In this document: positions 24,972 to 33,426 of the stretch, piece by piece
Layout: each line of letters begins with the position of its first letter
How positions within the stretch are numbered: the first letter of the stretch is position 1
Origin: CAZRCZ01 sp964598765
GTDB lineage: Bacteria > Sumerlaeota > Sumerlaeia > MVZB01 > JAJFLK01
Assembly: GCA_964598765.1 (NCBI GenBank)
Contig: CAZRCZ010000014.1
Coordinates: 62,001-126,000, forward strand
Direction: 5' to 3'
DNA length: 64,000 nt
Made by a program: the position numbers and the translations under genes
The notes under the pieces: model-generated
What the model was told of the DNA's origin: nothing
The model's database searches: none
The model's input: the letters and a program-made list of their open reading frames with translations, nothing else

Positions 24972-26102
24972 TCACGTCAAGGCCGCCAAGCGGTGTGTCG
25001 GTTGCGGCTCGCCCGGCTTGAAACATTCCACATGCTCCAATCTCCAAATTTGTCTCTGCGATTGGAGACGATTTGATTCCGTCGTGATCGCGTCCTTCAA
25101 AATCTCCGGCTCCGCTTCGGCTCTAAGATTGACGATCAACTCCCCTTCGGTCAAGGGATCGTTCAATGAACGGCTCAATTCCGGGACGTAATCGTTGCGA
25201 ACGAGGCTCAGGACAGCGGTCTCGCCGAGCTTTGAGCCGACGTCGCTCTTGGAAGAAAGGGTCATTTTAAGGTGGGCTATTTGTCCTCCTGACGTCACGA
25301 TCCGTTCTTGCAAATTCCGCGCAAATTCGCGGAGAAGCGCATTGCCGTCGAATGATTCGTTGCTGGAAATGTGAATGGAGCAGTTGAGCCAGCCCAAGAG
25401 CGCTTCGCCCTCTGCGTAAGTTTCATAATCCACCTCCATCGCCGAGCCGGGTCGGATTTCCTCGCGCATGATGCGTCCGAACCAGCGGTCCAATCCGTCG
25501 CCTCGACGGGAGCTGACTTCGAAAATTTCGGCTTGAGGATATTCCCGCGCCAAGGCGGCGCGAAGCGCGGAGCGTTGCGAATCGTCGAGCAAATCGCATT
25601 TATTGATGACGAGGAGAGGCGCTTCTTCAAGTTGCTTTTTGTAAATGTAAACCACTTTGGCCGAGAACGCCGGGCCTGATTCCAAACCTAAAATCCGCAT
25701 GGCGCGTTTGGGGTCAATCAAGACGCTCAGAGGCGAGATCGCGTAACTTTCGCCATAAATCCGGCGGAGAGGATAGCTGACCGTCGCCACGAGATCGGTG
25801 CAACTGCCGACCGGTTCGGCGATGAAAACGTCGGGACGCGCGGCGGCGGTCAGATTTTCGGCGGCCCGCATGAGGGAATTAAACCGGCAACAAAAACATC
25901 CTCCCGTGATTTCCTCGACGGCGAATCCTTGCGAGCGAAGATTCACCGCGTCCACGAGTTGCGAGCCTTGGTCGTTGATGATGAGTCCGACGCTCATTCC
26001 GGCGTCGGTGAGTTTCTTGGTGAGTTTCCCAACGGCGGTGGATTTTCCCGCTCCCAAAAATCCGCCGATCATGATGTATCTCGGTTTGTTCATCGCCATC
26101 AT
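24972..26102 (-). CDS. COG0523/CobW-type G3E GTPase
   Basis: A 376-residue metal-chaperone type GTPase. Walker A is G-G-F-L-G-A-G-K-S-T near residue 13; the metal-binding C-F-C-C motif sits in E-I-T-G-G-C-F-C-C near residue 66; the base-recognition motif is N-K-C-D near residue 165. These proteins deliver or insert a metal using GTP. The C-terminal part does not clearly match the CobW C domain, so the client is unknown. The neighbouring Rieske protein is a possible partner. Starts at 26102, 26099 or 26093 are all possible. Confidence 0.85.
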   Translation of the reverse strand: MMAMNKPRYIMIGGFLGAGKSTAVGKLTKKLTDAGMSVGLIINDQGSQLVDAVNLRSQGFAVEEITGGCFCCRFNSLMRAAENLTAAARPDVFIAEPVGSCTDLVATVSYPLRRIYGESYAISPLSVLIDPKRAMRILGLESGPAFSAKVVYIYKKQLEEAPLLVINKCDLLDDSQRSALRAALAREYPQAEIFEVSSRRGDGLDRWFGRIMREEIRPGSAMEVDYETYAEGEALLGWLNCSIHISSNESFDGNALLREFARNLQERIVTSGGQIAHLKMTLSSKSDVGSKLGETAVLSLVRNDYVPELSRSLNDPLTEGELIVNLRAEAEPEILKDAITTESNRLQSQRQIWRLEHVECFKPGEPQPTHRLAALT

Positions 26103-26176
26103 CCCACGCTCTTTACAAGCTTGACCTTAACGACTTGTTCCCACTGCCGCTTGAGTTTCTCCGGCGCAAATTCCCA

Positions 26177-26479
26177 TCACACCTCGACCCAAATGTCATC
26201 CCCTTCGATTTTGACCCGATGCGTCGCCACCCCTTCGGACATCGCCAAGCGTCCCGTGCGGATGTCGAATTCCCAACCGTGCATGGGACAAATGACCCTG
26301 CAATCATCGGTGACGCCCCCGACTCCCAAACTTCCGCCCCGATGAGGGCAAGCGTCATCCAACGCAAAAAATTCACCTCCGAGATTGAAGACGGCGACAA
26401 CCGTGTCTCCCAACGCGACCGGCAATCCGCTCCCTTCGGGAATTTTGGTTTTGGCGACGGCCTTCCTGAATTCAGGCAT
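26177..26479 (-). CDS. Rieske [2Fe-2S] ferredoxin
   Basis: A 100-residue soluble Rieske protein. Cluster ligands are in C-P-H-R-G-G near residue 44 and C-P-M-H-G-W near residue 64. It resembles the small NirD-like or dioxygenase-type ferredoxins that carry electrons to an oxygenase or reductase. No oxygenase is adjacent. Its start overlaps the end of the upstream regulator gene by 8 bases, so translation may be coupled. Confidence 0.92.
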   Translation of the reverse strand: MPEFRKAVAKTKIPEGSGLPVALGDTVVAVFNLGGEFFALDDACPHRGGSLGVGGVTDDCRVICPMHGWEFDIRTGRLAMSEGVATHRVKIEGDDIWVEV

Positions 26480-27893
26480 GATCCTCTTCCATCATTCCCT
26501 TCTTTTTCATGCGCTCGACGAGGGTCGTCCGCTTGATCCGGAGCAACGCGGCGGCTTTGCTTTTTCTTCCGCCCGTCTTCCGGAGCGCTTCGGCGATTAA
26601 CGCCGTTTCGTATTGGTCCACCAAGCGATTCAGTTCGATTCCTTCGTCCGGGAAATCCAAGACCACTTCGGGAGCCATGATCGTCCGCTCGCCCAGAATT
26701 TTCTCCGGCAAATGGCCGACGTCAATCTCCTCTCCGGCGTGCAGAATTCCCAGTCGCTCGACCAGATGCTCCAACTCGCGCACATTCCCCGGCCAACTAT
26801 AGGCGCAAAGGGAAGCCATGGCCGCCGCAGTGAATCGGATCAAGGCCCGTTTCCCCGTCCTCGCGAACCGCTCCGCGAAATACGCGGCGAGAAGTGGAAC
26901 ATCTTCGCGCCGCTCCCTCAACGGAGGAACGCGAATCGGAATGACGTTAAGGCGATAGAACAAATCCTTGCGGAATGTTCCATGCTCGACGTTTTGCTCC
27001 AAATCCTGATTGGTCGCCGTCAGAATCCGCACGTTCACGCCGATGGATTTGGTTGATCCGACCGGCTCGACCTGCTGATCCTCCAAGACCCGCAACAATT
27101 TGACTTGAAGCTTCGGACTCATGTCGCCGATTTCGTCCAGAAAAATCGTTCCGCCGTCGGCCAGTTGAAACCGTCCCATGCGGTCGCGGACCGCTCCGGT
27201 GAACGCTCCCCGGACGTGGCCAAACAATTCGCTTTCCAACAACTCCTCCGGAATCGCCGCGCAATTGACCGGAATCATCGGACCTTCGGAACGGGGAGAG
27301 AGGAGATGAATCGCGCGCGCGACCAGCTCCTTGCCCGTTCCGCTTTCGCCGAGAATCAGGACGGTGGCGTCGCTCATCGCCACGGTTCGAATCATTTGGT
27401 TCAGGCTCACCATCGCGGGAGAATCCCCCAACGGAAGATTAAGGGGTTGCCCGACTTCAAGTTGTCGGCGGAGAGTAACGTTCTCGCTCCGAAGCTTCTG
27501 ATATTCCCGCGCCTTGCGGACCAGAATTTTGATTTCCTCCAGATGAAACGGTTTGGTGATGTAATCGAACGCTCCTGCCTTGAGCGCCTCGACCGCCGTT
27601 TCGATGGAGCCGTAACCGGTCGCCACGATGCCCAAGGTGGCGCTCCCTTTGGACTGAATGTGCTTCAAAACCTCAATCCCGCTGATGTGGGGCATATTCA
27701 GGTCGGTCACGACCAGATCGTAATTCGATTCGTCCAGTTTTTGTATTCCAACCGCTCCGTCCTCCGCGCAATCAACCTCAAATCCTTCGGCCACCAAGAT
27801 CGTGGAAAGAATATCCCGGATACTCCATTCGTCATCCACAATGAGAATGCGTCCTTCGCAAGCAGAGTTGGCCGTAGATGGTTGATTCTTCAT
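26472..27893 (-). CDS. Sigma-54-dependent response regulator, NtrC family
   Basis: A 473-residue activator with three domains. The receiver (about 15-130) has phospho-acceptor D in V-V-T-D-L-N-M-P and Lys in I-T-K-P-F. The AAA+ domain (about 155-390) has Walker A G-E-S-G-T-G-K-E and the sigma-54 contact loop G-A-F-T-G-A. The C-terminal Fis-like helix-turn-helix has A-A-A-L-L-R-I-K-R-T-T-L. No sensor kinase is adjacent. It heads a minus-strand operon with the Rieske protein and GTPase. Confidence 0.94.
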   Translation of the reverse strand: MKNQPSTANSACEGRILIVDDEWSIRDILSTILVAEGFEVDCAEDGAVGIQKLDESNYDLVVTDLNMPHISGIEVLKHIQSKGSATLGIVATGYGSIETAVEALKAGAFDYITKPFHLEEIKILVRKAREYQKLRSENVTLRRQLEVGQPLNLPLGDSPAMVSLNQMIRTVAMSDATVLILGESGTGKELVARAIHLLSPRSEGPMIPVNCAAIPEELLESELFGHVRGAFTGAVRDRMGRFQLADGGTIFLDEIGDMSPKLQVKLLRVLEDQQVEPVGSTKSIGVNVRILTATNQDLEQNVEHGTFRKDLFYRLNVIPIRVPPLRERREDVPLLAAYFAERFARTGKRALIRFTAAAMASLCAYSWPGNVRELEHLVERLGILHAGEEIDVGHLPEKILGERTIMAPEVVLDFPDEGIELNRLVDQYETALIAEALRKTGGRKSKAAALLRIKRTTLVERMKKKGMMEEDHA

Positions 27894-27956
27894 GCCCTAC
27901 AAAGCGACTGAATTAATTCTTCGAGTTCGAAACGCCAAGATTTTGATTCGGCCGGA

Positions 27957-27985
27957 ATTATGCCAATATATTGACGCAACGTCAA
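27957..27985 (-). promoter_or_regulatory. Promoter and possible operator of the sigma-54 activator operon
   Basis: On the minus strand TTGACG (27985-27980), a 17-base spacer and CATAAT (27962-27957) form a good sigma-70 promoter about 65 bases before the start codon. The -35 box lies inside a perfect palindrome, TTGACGCAACGTCAA (27971-27985), a candidate repressor or activator site. Confidence 0.6.
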
Positions 27986-28025
27986 GAAGTAGTCAAAATT
28001 AGCTTTGTTGATGCTCGGGCTACGC

Positions 28026-28040
28026 TGGCTTGAAATTGGC
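28026..28040 (+). promoter_or_regulatory. Weak candidate sigma-54 promoter
   Basis: TGGCTTGAAATTGGC keeps the GG-N10-GC core of -24/-12 promoters but has only a partial -12 box. It is about 177 bases upstream of the gene at 28217, which with the pseudopilin gene could be the regulator's target. The rest of the 27986-28216 gap holds nothing I recognise. Confidence 0.3.
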
Positions 28041-28216
28041 TTGCCACCGAGTTGTCGAGCTGGTCGCAGAATTCTTTTTTCTACCCGATGGACCAGCCCC
28101 AGATTGAGGAAAAGCCAAACGAAGCAACCTTGTTAAACGGTCCATAATAAGGGATGATGCGCATTGCCAATGATTGGGGGCAAAATTTCCAAGTTTCAAC
28201 GGATTGATAGCCTAAG

Positions 28217-28645
28217 ATGAAGAAAATCATACAGATAAGCGCGGCAGTGATCATGGTGATTGTGGCCGGAGGATGGGTGTTGGTGTCCTATGCCCGAACA
28301 CGTCCCGGAGCCGTCGCGAACAATGGCGTGACCGATGATATGTCCGGTATCCCGGACAGCGTGGTGAAAAAAATGCAGGCCAAATGGGGAGACAAAGGTC
28401 AACCCCCAAAGAAAGAAGACGGGGTTAAATTGACCGAAGAGGAACGCAAACAAATGCGGGAAGAGTTCGAAAAGGAACTTACGCCGGAAGAAAAGAATCA
28501 GATGAAACAGGCTCAAGAGCAACGCCGACGGAGCTCCGCCGTGACCAAGGCGGCTCTTAGCCCCGAAGAACTCGCGCGATACCGCGATAAGATGCGATCT
28601 CGCGGAGGCGGCGGTGGTTATCGCCGGAATCGGGGAGGACGTTGA
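28217..28645 (+). CDS. Small basic/charged exported or membrane-anchored protein
   Basis: A 142-residue protein with an N-terminal hydrophobic helix (M-K-K-I-I-Q-I-S-A-A-V-I-M-V-I-V), a highly charged helical middle (L-T-E-E-E-R-K-Q-M-R-E-E-F-E-K-E-L) and an Arg/Gly-rich C-terminus. No family recognised. It ends 4 bases before the pseudopilin gene, so it may serve the same secretion or pilus machinery. Confidence 0.6.
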   Translation: MKKIIQISAAVIMVIVAGGWVLVSYARTRPGAVANNGVTDDMSGIPDSVVKKMQAKWGDKGQPPKKEDGVKLTEEERKQMREEFEKELTPEEKNQMKQAQEQRRRSSAVTKAALSPEELARYRDKMRSRGGGGGYRRNRGGR

Positions 28646-28649
28646 GCCG

Positions 28650-29264
28650 ATGCGGTCACGGGGATTCACGCTCATTGAGTTGCTGATCGTCGTGGGGATC
28701 ATCTCAATCCTCGCGGCCATCGGCGTGACTAATTTTTTGGAGGCGCAGGTCCGATCCAAGGTCTCCCGAGCAAAAACCGACATGCGCACCATGTCCATCG
28801 GGCTGGAATCCTACTGCGTTGACAACAACGGCTATCCGGACCTATTGACGCGTCTGAGGGTCATCACAACGCCGATCGCCTATCTCTCCAAGATTCCGAA
28901 AGACATTTTCCGGCTCCAGCAAAATGAGGATTCGAGCGTGCCTTGGAAGCAACATTGGTATCGCTACGGCGCGATGCCGCTGGACCATCCCTCGCGCTAC
29001 GCGCTTGCCAGCGTCGGACCGGACACGGACATTGACACTTACTCCAGCCTCAATCCAACGGGCGGGGCGGACAATGACAATACTGCCAACTTCGCGCCGG
29101 ATAACACCGCCTTGCGGCTTTATCCGGGCTACTCCGACGCGCTCTTTTCCAAAAACGGCGCGCCAGTGAATTCGGCCACGTTCAAATACATCGCCTACGA
29201 TCCGACCAACGGCGTCGTCAGCGACGGCGACGTCTTTCGCTTGAGCGATCATCAGTTGGAATAG
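28650..29264 (+). CDS. GspG-like type II secretion pseudopilin
   Basis: A 204-residue prepilin-like protein. The class III signal is M-R-S-R-G^F-T-L-I-E-L-L-I-V-V-G, with cleavage after Gly and the conserved Glu five residues on, followed by the long N-terminal helix (A-A-I-G-V-T-N-F-L-E-A-Q). The globular part contains S-K-I-P-K-D-I-F and a C-terminal Asp-rich region (N-G-V-V-S-D-G-D-V). I use ATG 28650, behind GGGGAGG; the frame opens earlier. No other secretion gene is adjacent, which is common for dispersed pseudopilins. Confidence 0.8.
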   Translation: MRSRGFTLIELLIVVGIISILAAIGVTNFLEAQVRSKVSRAKTDMRTMSIGLESYCVDNNGYPDLLTRLRVITTPIAYLSKIPKDIFRLQQNEDSSVPWKQHWYRYGAMPLDHPSRYALASVGPDTDIDTYSSLNPTGGADNDNTANFAPDNTALRLYPGYSDALFSKNGAPVNSATFKYIAYDPTNGVVSDGDVFRLSDHQLE

Positions 29265-29299
29265 ATAATCTCGCGCGGAGCCGCGGAGAACGCGGAAGC

Positions 29300-29378
29300 A
29301 ACCACAAAGACACGAAGGAACCACAAAGAATTCGCGGTTTCTTTGCGGTCTTCGTGGCCTCTTCGTGTCTTAGTGTTT
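29300..29378. repeat. Inverted-repeat element, family B
   Basis: AACCACAAAGACACGAAG at 29300-29317 is mirrored by CTTCGTGTCTTAGTGTTT at 29361-29378. It lies between the pseudopilin gene and the tRNA gene. Confidence 0.65.
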
Positions 29379-29385
29379 GATCTTT

Positions 29386-29461
29386 TGGTTGGGGAGGTAG
29401 GACTCGAACCCACGACCTTCTGGTTCAGAGCCAGACGTGCTACCAACTACACCACTCCCCA
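29386..29461 (-). tRNA. tRNA-Gln (anticodon CTG)
   Basis: The minus strand folds as a tRNA: acceptor TGGGGAG pairs with CTCCCCA, D-arm region GTGTAGTTGGTAGCAC, anticodon stem TCTGG/CCAGA around loop CTCTGAA, and T-arm with GGTTCGAGTCC. The loop gives anticodon CTG, which reads CAG (Gln). The 3' CCA end is encoded (29386-29388). Confidence 0.93.
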
Positions 29462-29689
29462 GCCGTTTGTTTAGATGATCGGGGGCTTCGCGTTGAAAGT
29501 CAAGTCCGGCGCATGGAAACCTAATCATGAGGCATCCCCGAACCGCCAAGAAGAAATCTCTTGGCGCTGAGGCGCAACTCCGGACGCTCCCCCACCATTC
29601 CTGCATGATTTCTCTTTCACTTCCTCTTACGATTCCCTATAAAACAATTCGCGTTTTTACTTGAGATTCGATTCAGGGGGTCACGCCTT

Positions 29690-30709
29690 ATGATTAAAAC
29701 CGTTTTGACCGAAATGCTGGGCGTCGAACACCCCATCATGCTGGCGGGCATGGGAGGCGTTTCGTGGGCAAACGTCGTCGCCGCCGTCAGCGAAGCGGGG
29801 GGCTATGGCGTCATGGGAGCCGCCGGGATGGGGCTTGAAGTCATGAGCGAGCAAATCGCCGAAGTCCGCCGCCTCACGAAAAAACCGTTCGGCGTGGACA
29901 TGCTGACCGCCGGACCGGTGGACATGCCCGCTTACGTCAAGCGGATCATCGAGGGAGGAGCCAGCAGTTTCGTCGCCGCGCTCGGCGTTCCGCGCAACGT
30001 GATTGACATGTGCCATGAGGCCGGATTGCTGGTCATCTCAATGGCGGGGAAAGTCAAACACGCCATTGACGCCGAGAAGGCGGGTTGCGACATCATCGTC
30101 GCGCAAGGGACCGAAGCGGGCGGCCATACCGGCACGATTGGCGGATTTACGCTGATGCCGCAAATCGCGGACGCCGTGAAGGTTCCGGTCGTCGGGGCCG
30201 GAGGAATTTTCGACGGTCGCGGATTGGTCGCCGCAATGGCGCTCGGATGTGTCGGCGTTTGGGTCGGGACGCGGTTCATTGCGTCGGTCGAGGCGCGCGC
30301 GCATGATAATTACAAGAACAAGATCGTTCAAAGCTCCGAAAGCGACACGGTCATCACCCGTTGCTGGACGGGCAAGACCCTTCGCTCGATTCGGAACCTG
30401 ACCACCGAGGATTGGGAAAAACGAAAAAGCGAATTGAAACCGTTTCCGCTCCAAGCGATGGTCATGCACCAACTCGGGGTGATGCAATTTTCCGCGCACG
30501 GCGATCCCGCCACGCCCCCCGATCCCGACCGCAATTGCTTTCCGGCCGGACAAGGTTGCGGCGGCATCCACGACGTCAAGACCTGCAAGCAGATCATTGG
30601 CGACATGATGGCCGAGGCGGAGGCGATCCTGAAAGCGGGCGTGACGCCGAAGAAAACGGCCGAGGACTATCACCGTCCGATTCTTGAACACACCCACGCC
30701 GCCAAATAA
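29690..30709 (+). CDS. Nitronate monooxygenase family flavoprotein
   Basis: A 339-residue FMN-binding TIM-barrel protein of the 2-nitropropane dioxygenase family. It starts with L-G-V-E-H-P-I-M-L-A-G-M-G-G. It has the catalytic-His motif Q-G-T-E-A-G-G-H-T-G near residue 138 and the FMN phosphate site G-A-G-G-I-F-D-G-R-G-L near 165, followed by W-V-G-T-R-F. The family oxidises nitronates, but many members act on other substrates or serve enoyl-reductase roles. The Cys-rich tail (G-Q-G-C-G-G-I-H-D-V-K-T-C) is unusual. It stands alone, ahead of a repeat-rich gap. Confidence 0.87.
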   Translation: MIKTVLTEMLGVEHPIMLAGMGGVSWANVVAAVSEAGGYGVMGAAGMGLEVMSEQIAEVRRLTKKPFGVDMLTAGPVDMPAYVKRIIEGGASSFVAALGVPRNVIDMCHEAGLLVISMAGKVKHAIDAEKAGCDIIVAQGTEAGGHTGTIGGFTLMPQIADAVKVPVVGAGGIFDGRGLVAAMALGCVGVWVGTRFIASVEARAHDNYKNKIVQSSESDTVITRCWTGKTLRSIRNLTTEDWEKRKSELKPFPLQAMVMHQLGVMQFSAHGDPATPPDPDRNCFPAGQGCGGIHDVKTCKQIIGDMMAEAEAILKAGVTPKKTAEDYHRPILEHTHAAK

Positions 30710-31245
30710 CGGCGCCGATTCTCCCGCGTCACACTCGACTCAAGGGCGCAGGTCGGCTTTTTAAGCCGACGCATTGTCGGGCTACAAGCCCAAGGTTGCC
30801 GAACGGAGCGAGGCTACCTTAGGTCCGCGCCCATGCCGATTCAACCTTGAAAAGGTTGCGGAATTCTCGGATGCGTCAGATCTAATGCCTTCTCCACGGA
30901 CGCGTCTTGCTTGCGTCATAAACAAACTTTGGCTCCCATTAACCCCGCGATTGATCGCGGGGAACAGATCAAGAGCGCGATTTCCTGAACCGTTTTAACG
31001 GTTTCCGCGCAGGCAAAACCGTTGAAACGGTTGGAACCCCCAACCGGGGTCGCTCAATCTCCCGCGATGAATCGCGGAGTTAATGAAAGTTCGCCCTATG
31101 TCGCGGCATTCAAGACCGTAATGCAAGCAAGGTGAGACCTCTTCCTACTCCCGCCTCGCATTGCAATCCGACGCGGTTCGTGGTAGCAAGGATCGAGGGT
31201 TCAGGGTGAGGGTTCAATAACGCGATTCCCGGATTCCCAACGACA
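30710..31245. repeat. Repeat-rich intergenic region (composite palindromes)
   Basis: No gene is supported in these 536 bases. The region contains: a hairpin GTCGGCTT/AAGCCGAC (30752-30770) that could act as a terminator stem though no T-run follows; one inverted copy of the composite element with GCAACC and AAGGTAGCCTCGCTCCG-type sequence (30776-30879); two REP-like palindromes (30941-30964 and 31059-31080); and two AACCGTT-type palindromes (30988-31005 and 31016-31033). All have relatives elsewhere in the window. Confidence 0.75.
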
Positions 31246-33156
31246 ATGGAAACACGACGGAGCCGAGGACGTTCAAATGGCCGGAAAACGAATTACTTTC
31301 ATAGTCAACGTTCCCCATGTCGAATCTGGTTTTTCCCTATTTTGCCTCTTTTTTTGCTCTTTGTCCTTCATCCGTCGCGCTTTTTAGCGCAGGTTCCCTT
31401 CGGCTTTTCCATCCCCCATCGGCTCCAGTCAGATCCCTTCTACAACGTCGGGATGAATCTCTACCCCCGCCTTGCGACCGATGGGTCGGGCAGGTGGGGA
31501 GTCGCTTGGTACGCTTGGAGAAATTACACCGACCCTGCCAGTACCGATGCGGACGTTTTTGGTGCAAGCTTCGCTTGGGGAGATGCAAGCTGGTCGTTGC
31601 CCGTCCTTGTTAATCCATGGGGCTACACTGACTCGCAAAGCGCGATCCAGACCCACGATATTATAAACGGCATAACCACTGACGGGCAGGGTACGTGGGT
31701 TTGCACTTGGATGTCTAATCGACAACCTGACGGTGCTAGTCCGGATTGGGATTGTTATCTCTCGAAGTCATCGGACAACTGCCAAACGTGGACTTATCCC
31801 CAACCCCTGAGCGCCACGTTCGCCACGGACACAGGCAATGATTATCGCGCCGAAGTTGTTACGGATCATACGGGGGTATGGATGATCGTGTGGATGGCAA
31901 CCGGAGCACTGGACGGCGTCGCAGGGCCGGATCAAGATGTCCTTTACGTTCGTTCTTTGGACAACGGCGACACTTGGACGACTCCAACTTTCCTAAACTC
32001 CAACGCTTTCGCCGACACCGGAGACGACTGGTTCCCTCAGATTCAAACCGATCGTAGAGGGCGATGGATTTGCGTCTGGTCCACGAACGACTCGCTGGGT
32101 GGAACCAAGGGAACCGATTTTGATGTCGTCTTTAGCTATTCCGATGACAACGGAGCGACGTGGTCGCCATTGCGAATCCTCAATTCAGGCGCCACAACGG
32201 ACCTCGGAGACGACGGAGAGACAGGTGCGGGACTTGTACGAATGGGTCCGCGAATTGCGACCGACCGCAATGGGACGTGGGTTGTGGTCTGGTCTCACTG
32301 GGATTCATCCGGCACCGATCCGGGAGGAACCGATCCCGATATTCTCTACAGCCGCTCGATTGATAACGGGCTTACTTGGTCCCCTCAAGCTTTTCTCAAC
32401 TCCGATGCGCTGACGGATACCGTTAGTGGAATCGTCCGCGCCGATCTTACCCCGGAGATCGCGACGGATGCGCGCGGCAATTGGCTGGTCGCTTGGCGAT
32501 CGCAAAGGTTCATGGTTCTGCCGAATTACGAGTCCGATATCATGGTCGCCCGCTCAACGGATAACGGACTCACTTGGCCGGTTCAGGTTCCGTTGAACGT
32601 TCAATATTCCTGCGACGTTGGCTGGGACGACAATCCCGCTATTGCCACCGATGAGAAGGGCAAATGGATAATCGCATGGGAATCGAACGACTCCGCTTTT
32701 GGCGGTAACCCGGGCGGCGTCTTTGGCGATTACAAGATCGTCTATGCGACCAGTTCCAATCTGGACGGTTTCGCGGCGGCGTCGCTCAATCGCCCGATCT
32801 TGCCCCCTGAGATTCACGCGAACGAAACGCCGACCGTCGGGTGGGTTCTGCGCAACGACGGCAACACGACTTGGACGTTGGAGGAGGGGTTCGCGCTCAA
32901 GGTCGTTTCCGATCCCTGCGGGTTGATCACGACCGACACGTTGGCGATGGCGTCGGGCGCGGCGGCGGCGCCGGGGGAGAATTACGTTTTCTCCGCCGTG
33001 CTTCACGCGCCAAACTCGCCGACCACCTGCACCTTGACGCTCCAAATGTCCCAAGGCCCCTGCGCGGCATTCGGGGATCAGATCAATGAAGTCATTCCCA
33101 TCCTGCCCCTGACTCCGACGCCCAACCGCGCGAGGGATTGGGCGCTATACGAATAG
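31246..33156 (+). CDS. Secreted Asp-box (BNR) beta-propeller protein with Ig-like tail
   Basis: A 636-residue exported protein with a hydrophobic signal around residues 28-48. At least five Asp-box motifs (S-x-D-N-G-x-T-W type) recur roughly every 60-110 residues, for example R-S-L-D-N-G-D-T-W and R-S-I-D-N-G-L-T-W, as in sialidase-like six-bladed propellers. Each is followed by an A-T-D-x-x-G-x-W-V-x-x-W strand. The catalytic Arg triad and F-R-I-P motif of true sialidases were not seen, so binding is as likely as catalysis. A C-terminal domain (about 530-620) with N-D-G-N-T-T-W-T and a late A-P block resembles NBR1-type Ig domains. Start is uncertain. Confidence 0.75.
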   Translation: METRRSRGRSNGRKTNYFHSQRSPCRIWFFPILPLFLLFVLHPSRFLAQVPFGFSIPHRLQSDPFYNVGMNLYPRLATDGSGRWGVAWYAWRNYTDPASTDADVFGASFAWGDASWSLPVLVNPWGYTDSQSAIQTHDIINGITTDGQGTWVCTWMSNRQPDGASPDWDCYLSKSSDNCQTWTYPQPLSATFATDTGNDYRAEVVTDHTGVWMIVWMATGALDGVAGPDQDVLYVRSLDNGDTWTTPTFLNSNAFADTGDDWFPQIQTDRRGRWICVWSTNDSLGGTKGTDFDVVFSYSDDNGATWSPLRILNSGATTDLGDDGETGAGLVRMGPRIATDRNGTWVVVWSHWDSSGTDPGGTDPDILYSRSIDNGLTWSPQAFLNSDALTDTVSGIVRADLTPEIATDARGNWLVAWRSQRFMVLPNYESDIMVARSTDNGLTWPVQVPLNVQYSCDVGWDDNPAIATDEKGKWIIAWESNDSAFGGNPGGVFGDYKIVYATSSNLDGFAAASLNRPILPPEIHANETPTVGWVLRNDGNTTWTLEEGFALKVVSDPCGLITTDTLAMASGAAAAPGENYVFSAVLHAPNSPTTCTLTLQMSQGPCAAFGDQINEVIPILPLTPTPNRARDWALYE

Positions 33157-33340
33157 GAACCACTCATTTTCACTAATCGTCACTAATCCGAGCCACTGAT
33201 CCACACTGATCGTGACTAATTGCGGATTCCCACTTCCCCTCCCCACATCCCCGAGCCGTGGTCGCGGCGGCTGAAGCGCGCGCGAGGTCGAGGAAGTGAA
33301 AACAAGATCCGAACGAAAACTTACTGATATCCGAATGATT

Positions 33341-33359
33341 CTTGCTCTTGCTCTTGCTC
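33341..33359. repeat. CTTGCT hexamer tract, copy 2
   Basis: Three perfect tandem CTTGCT units plus a partial one, shortly upstream of the thiolase-like gene. The preceding bases (33165-33230) hold repeated CACTAATC/CACTGATC words and no gene. Confidence 0.75.
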
Positions 33360-33426
33360 AATGTTCAAATCCAAGGAATTTCGGACCCGAGAGCGTCCAG
33401 AGTATCGCATGGAGATCAGAAATTCT

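Noticed and set aside
28026..28045. A firm sigma-54 promoter call
   Set aside because: Only the GG-N10-GC core matches and the -12 box is partial; kept as a low-confidence candidate only.
30710..31245. Possible CRISPR array in a repeat-rich gap
   Set aside because: The repeats are different palindromes, not one repeat with regular spacers, and no cas gene is nearby.
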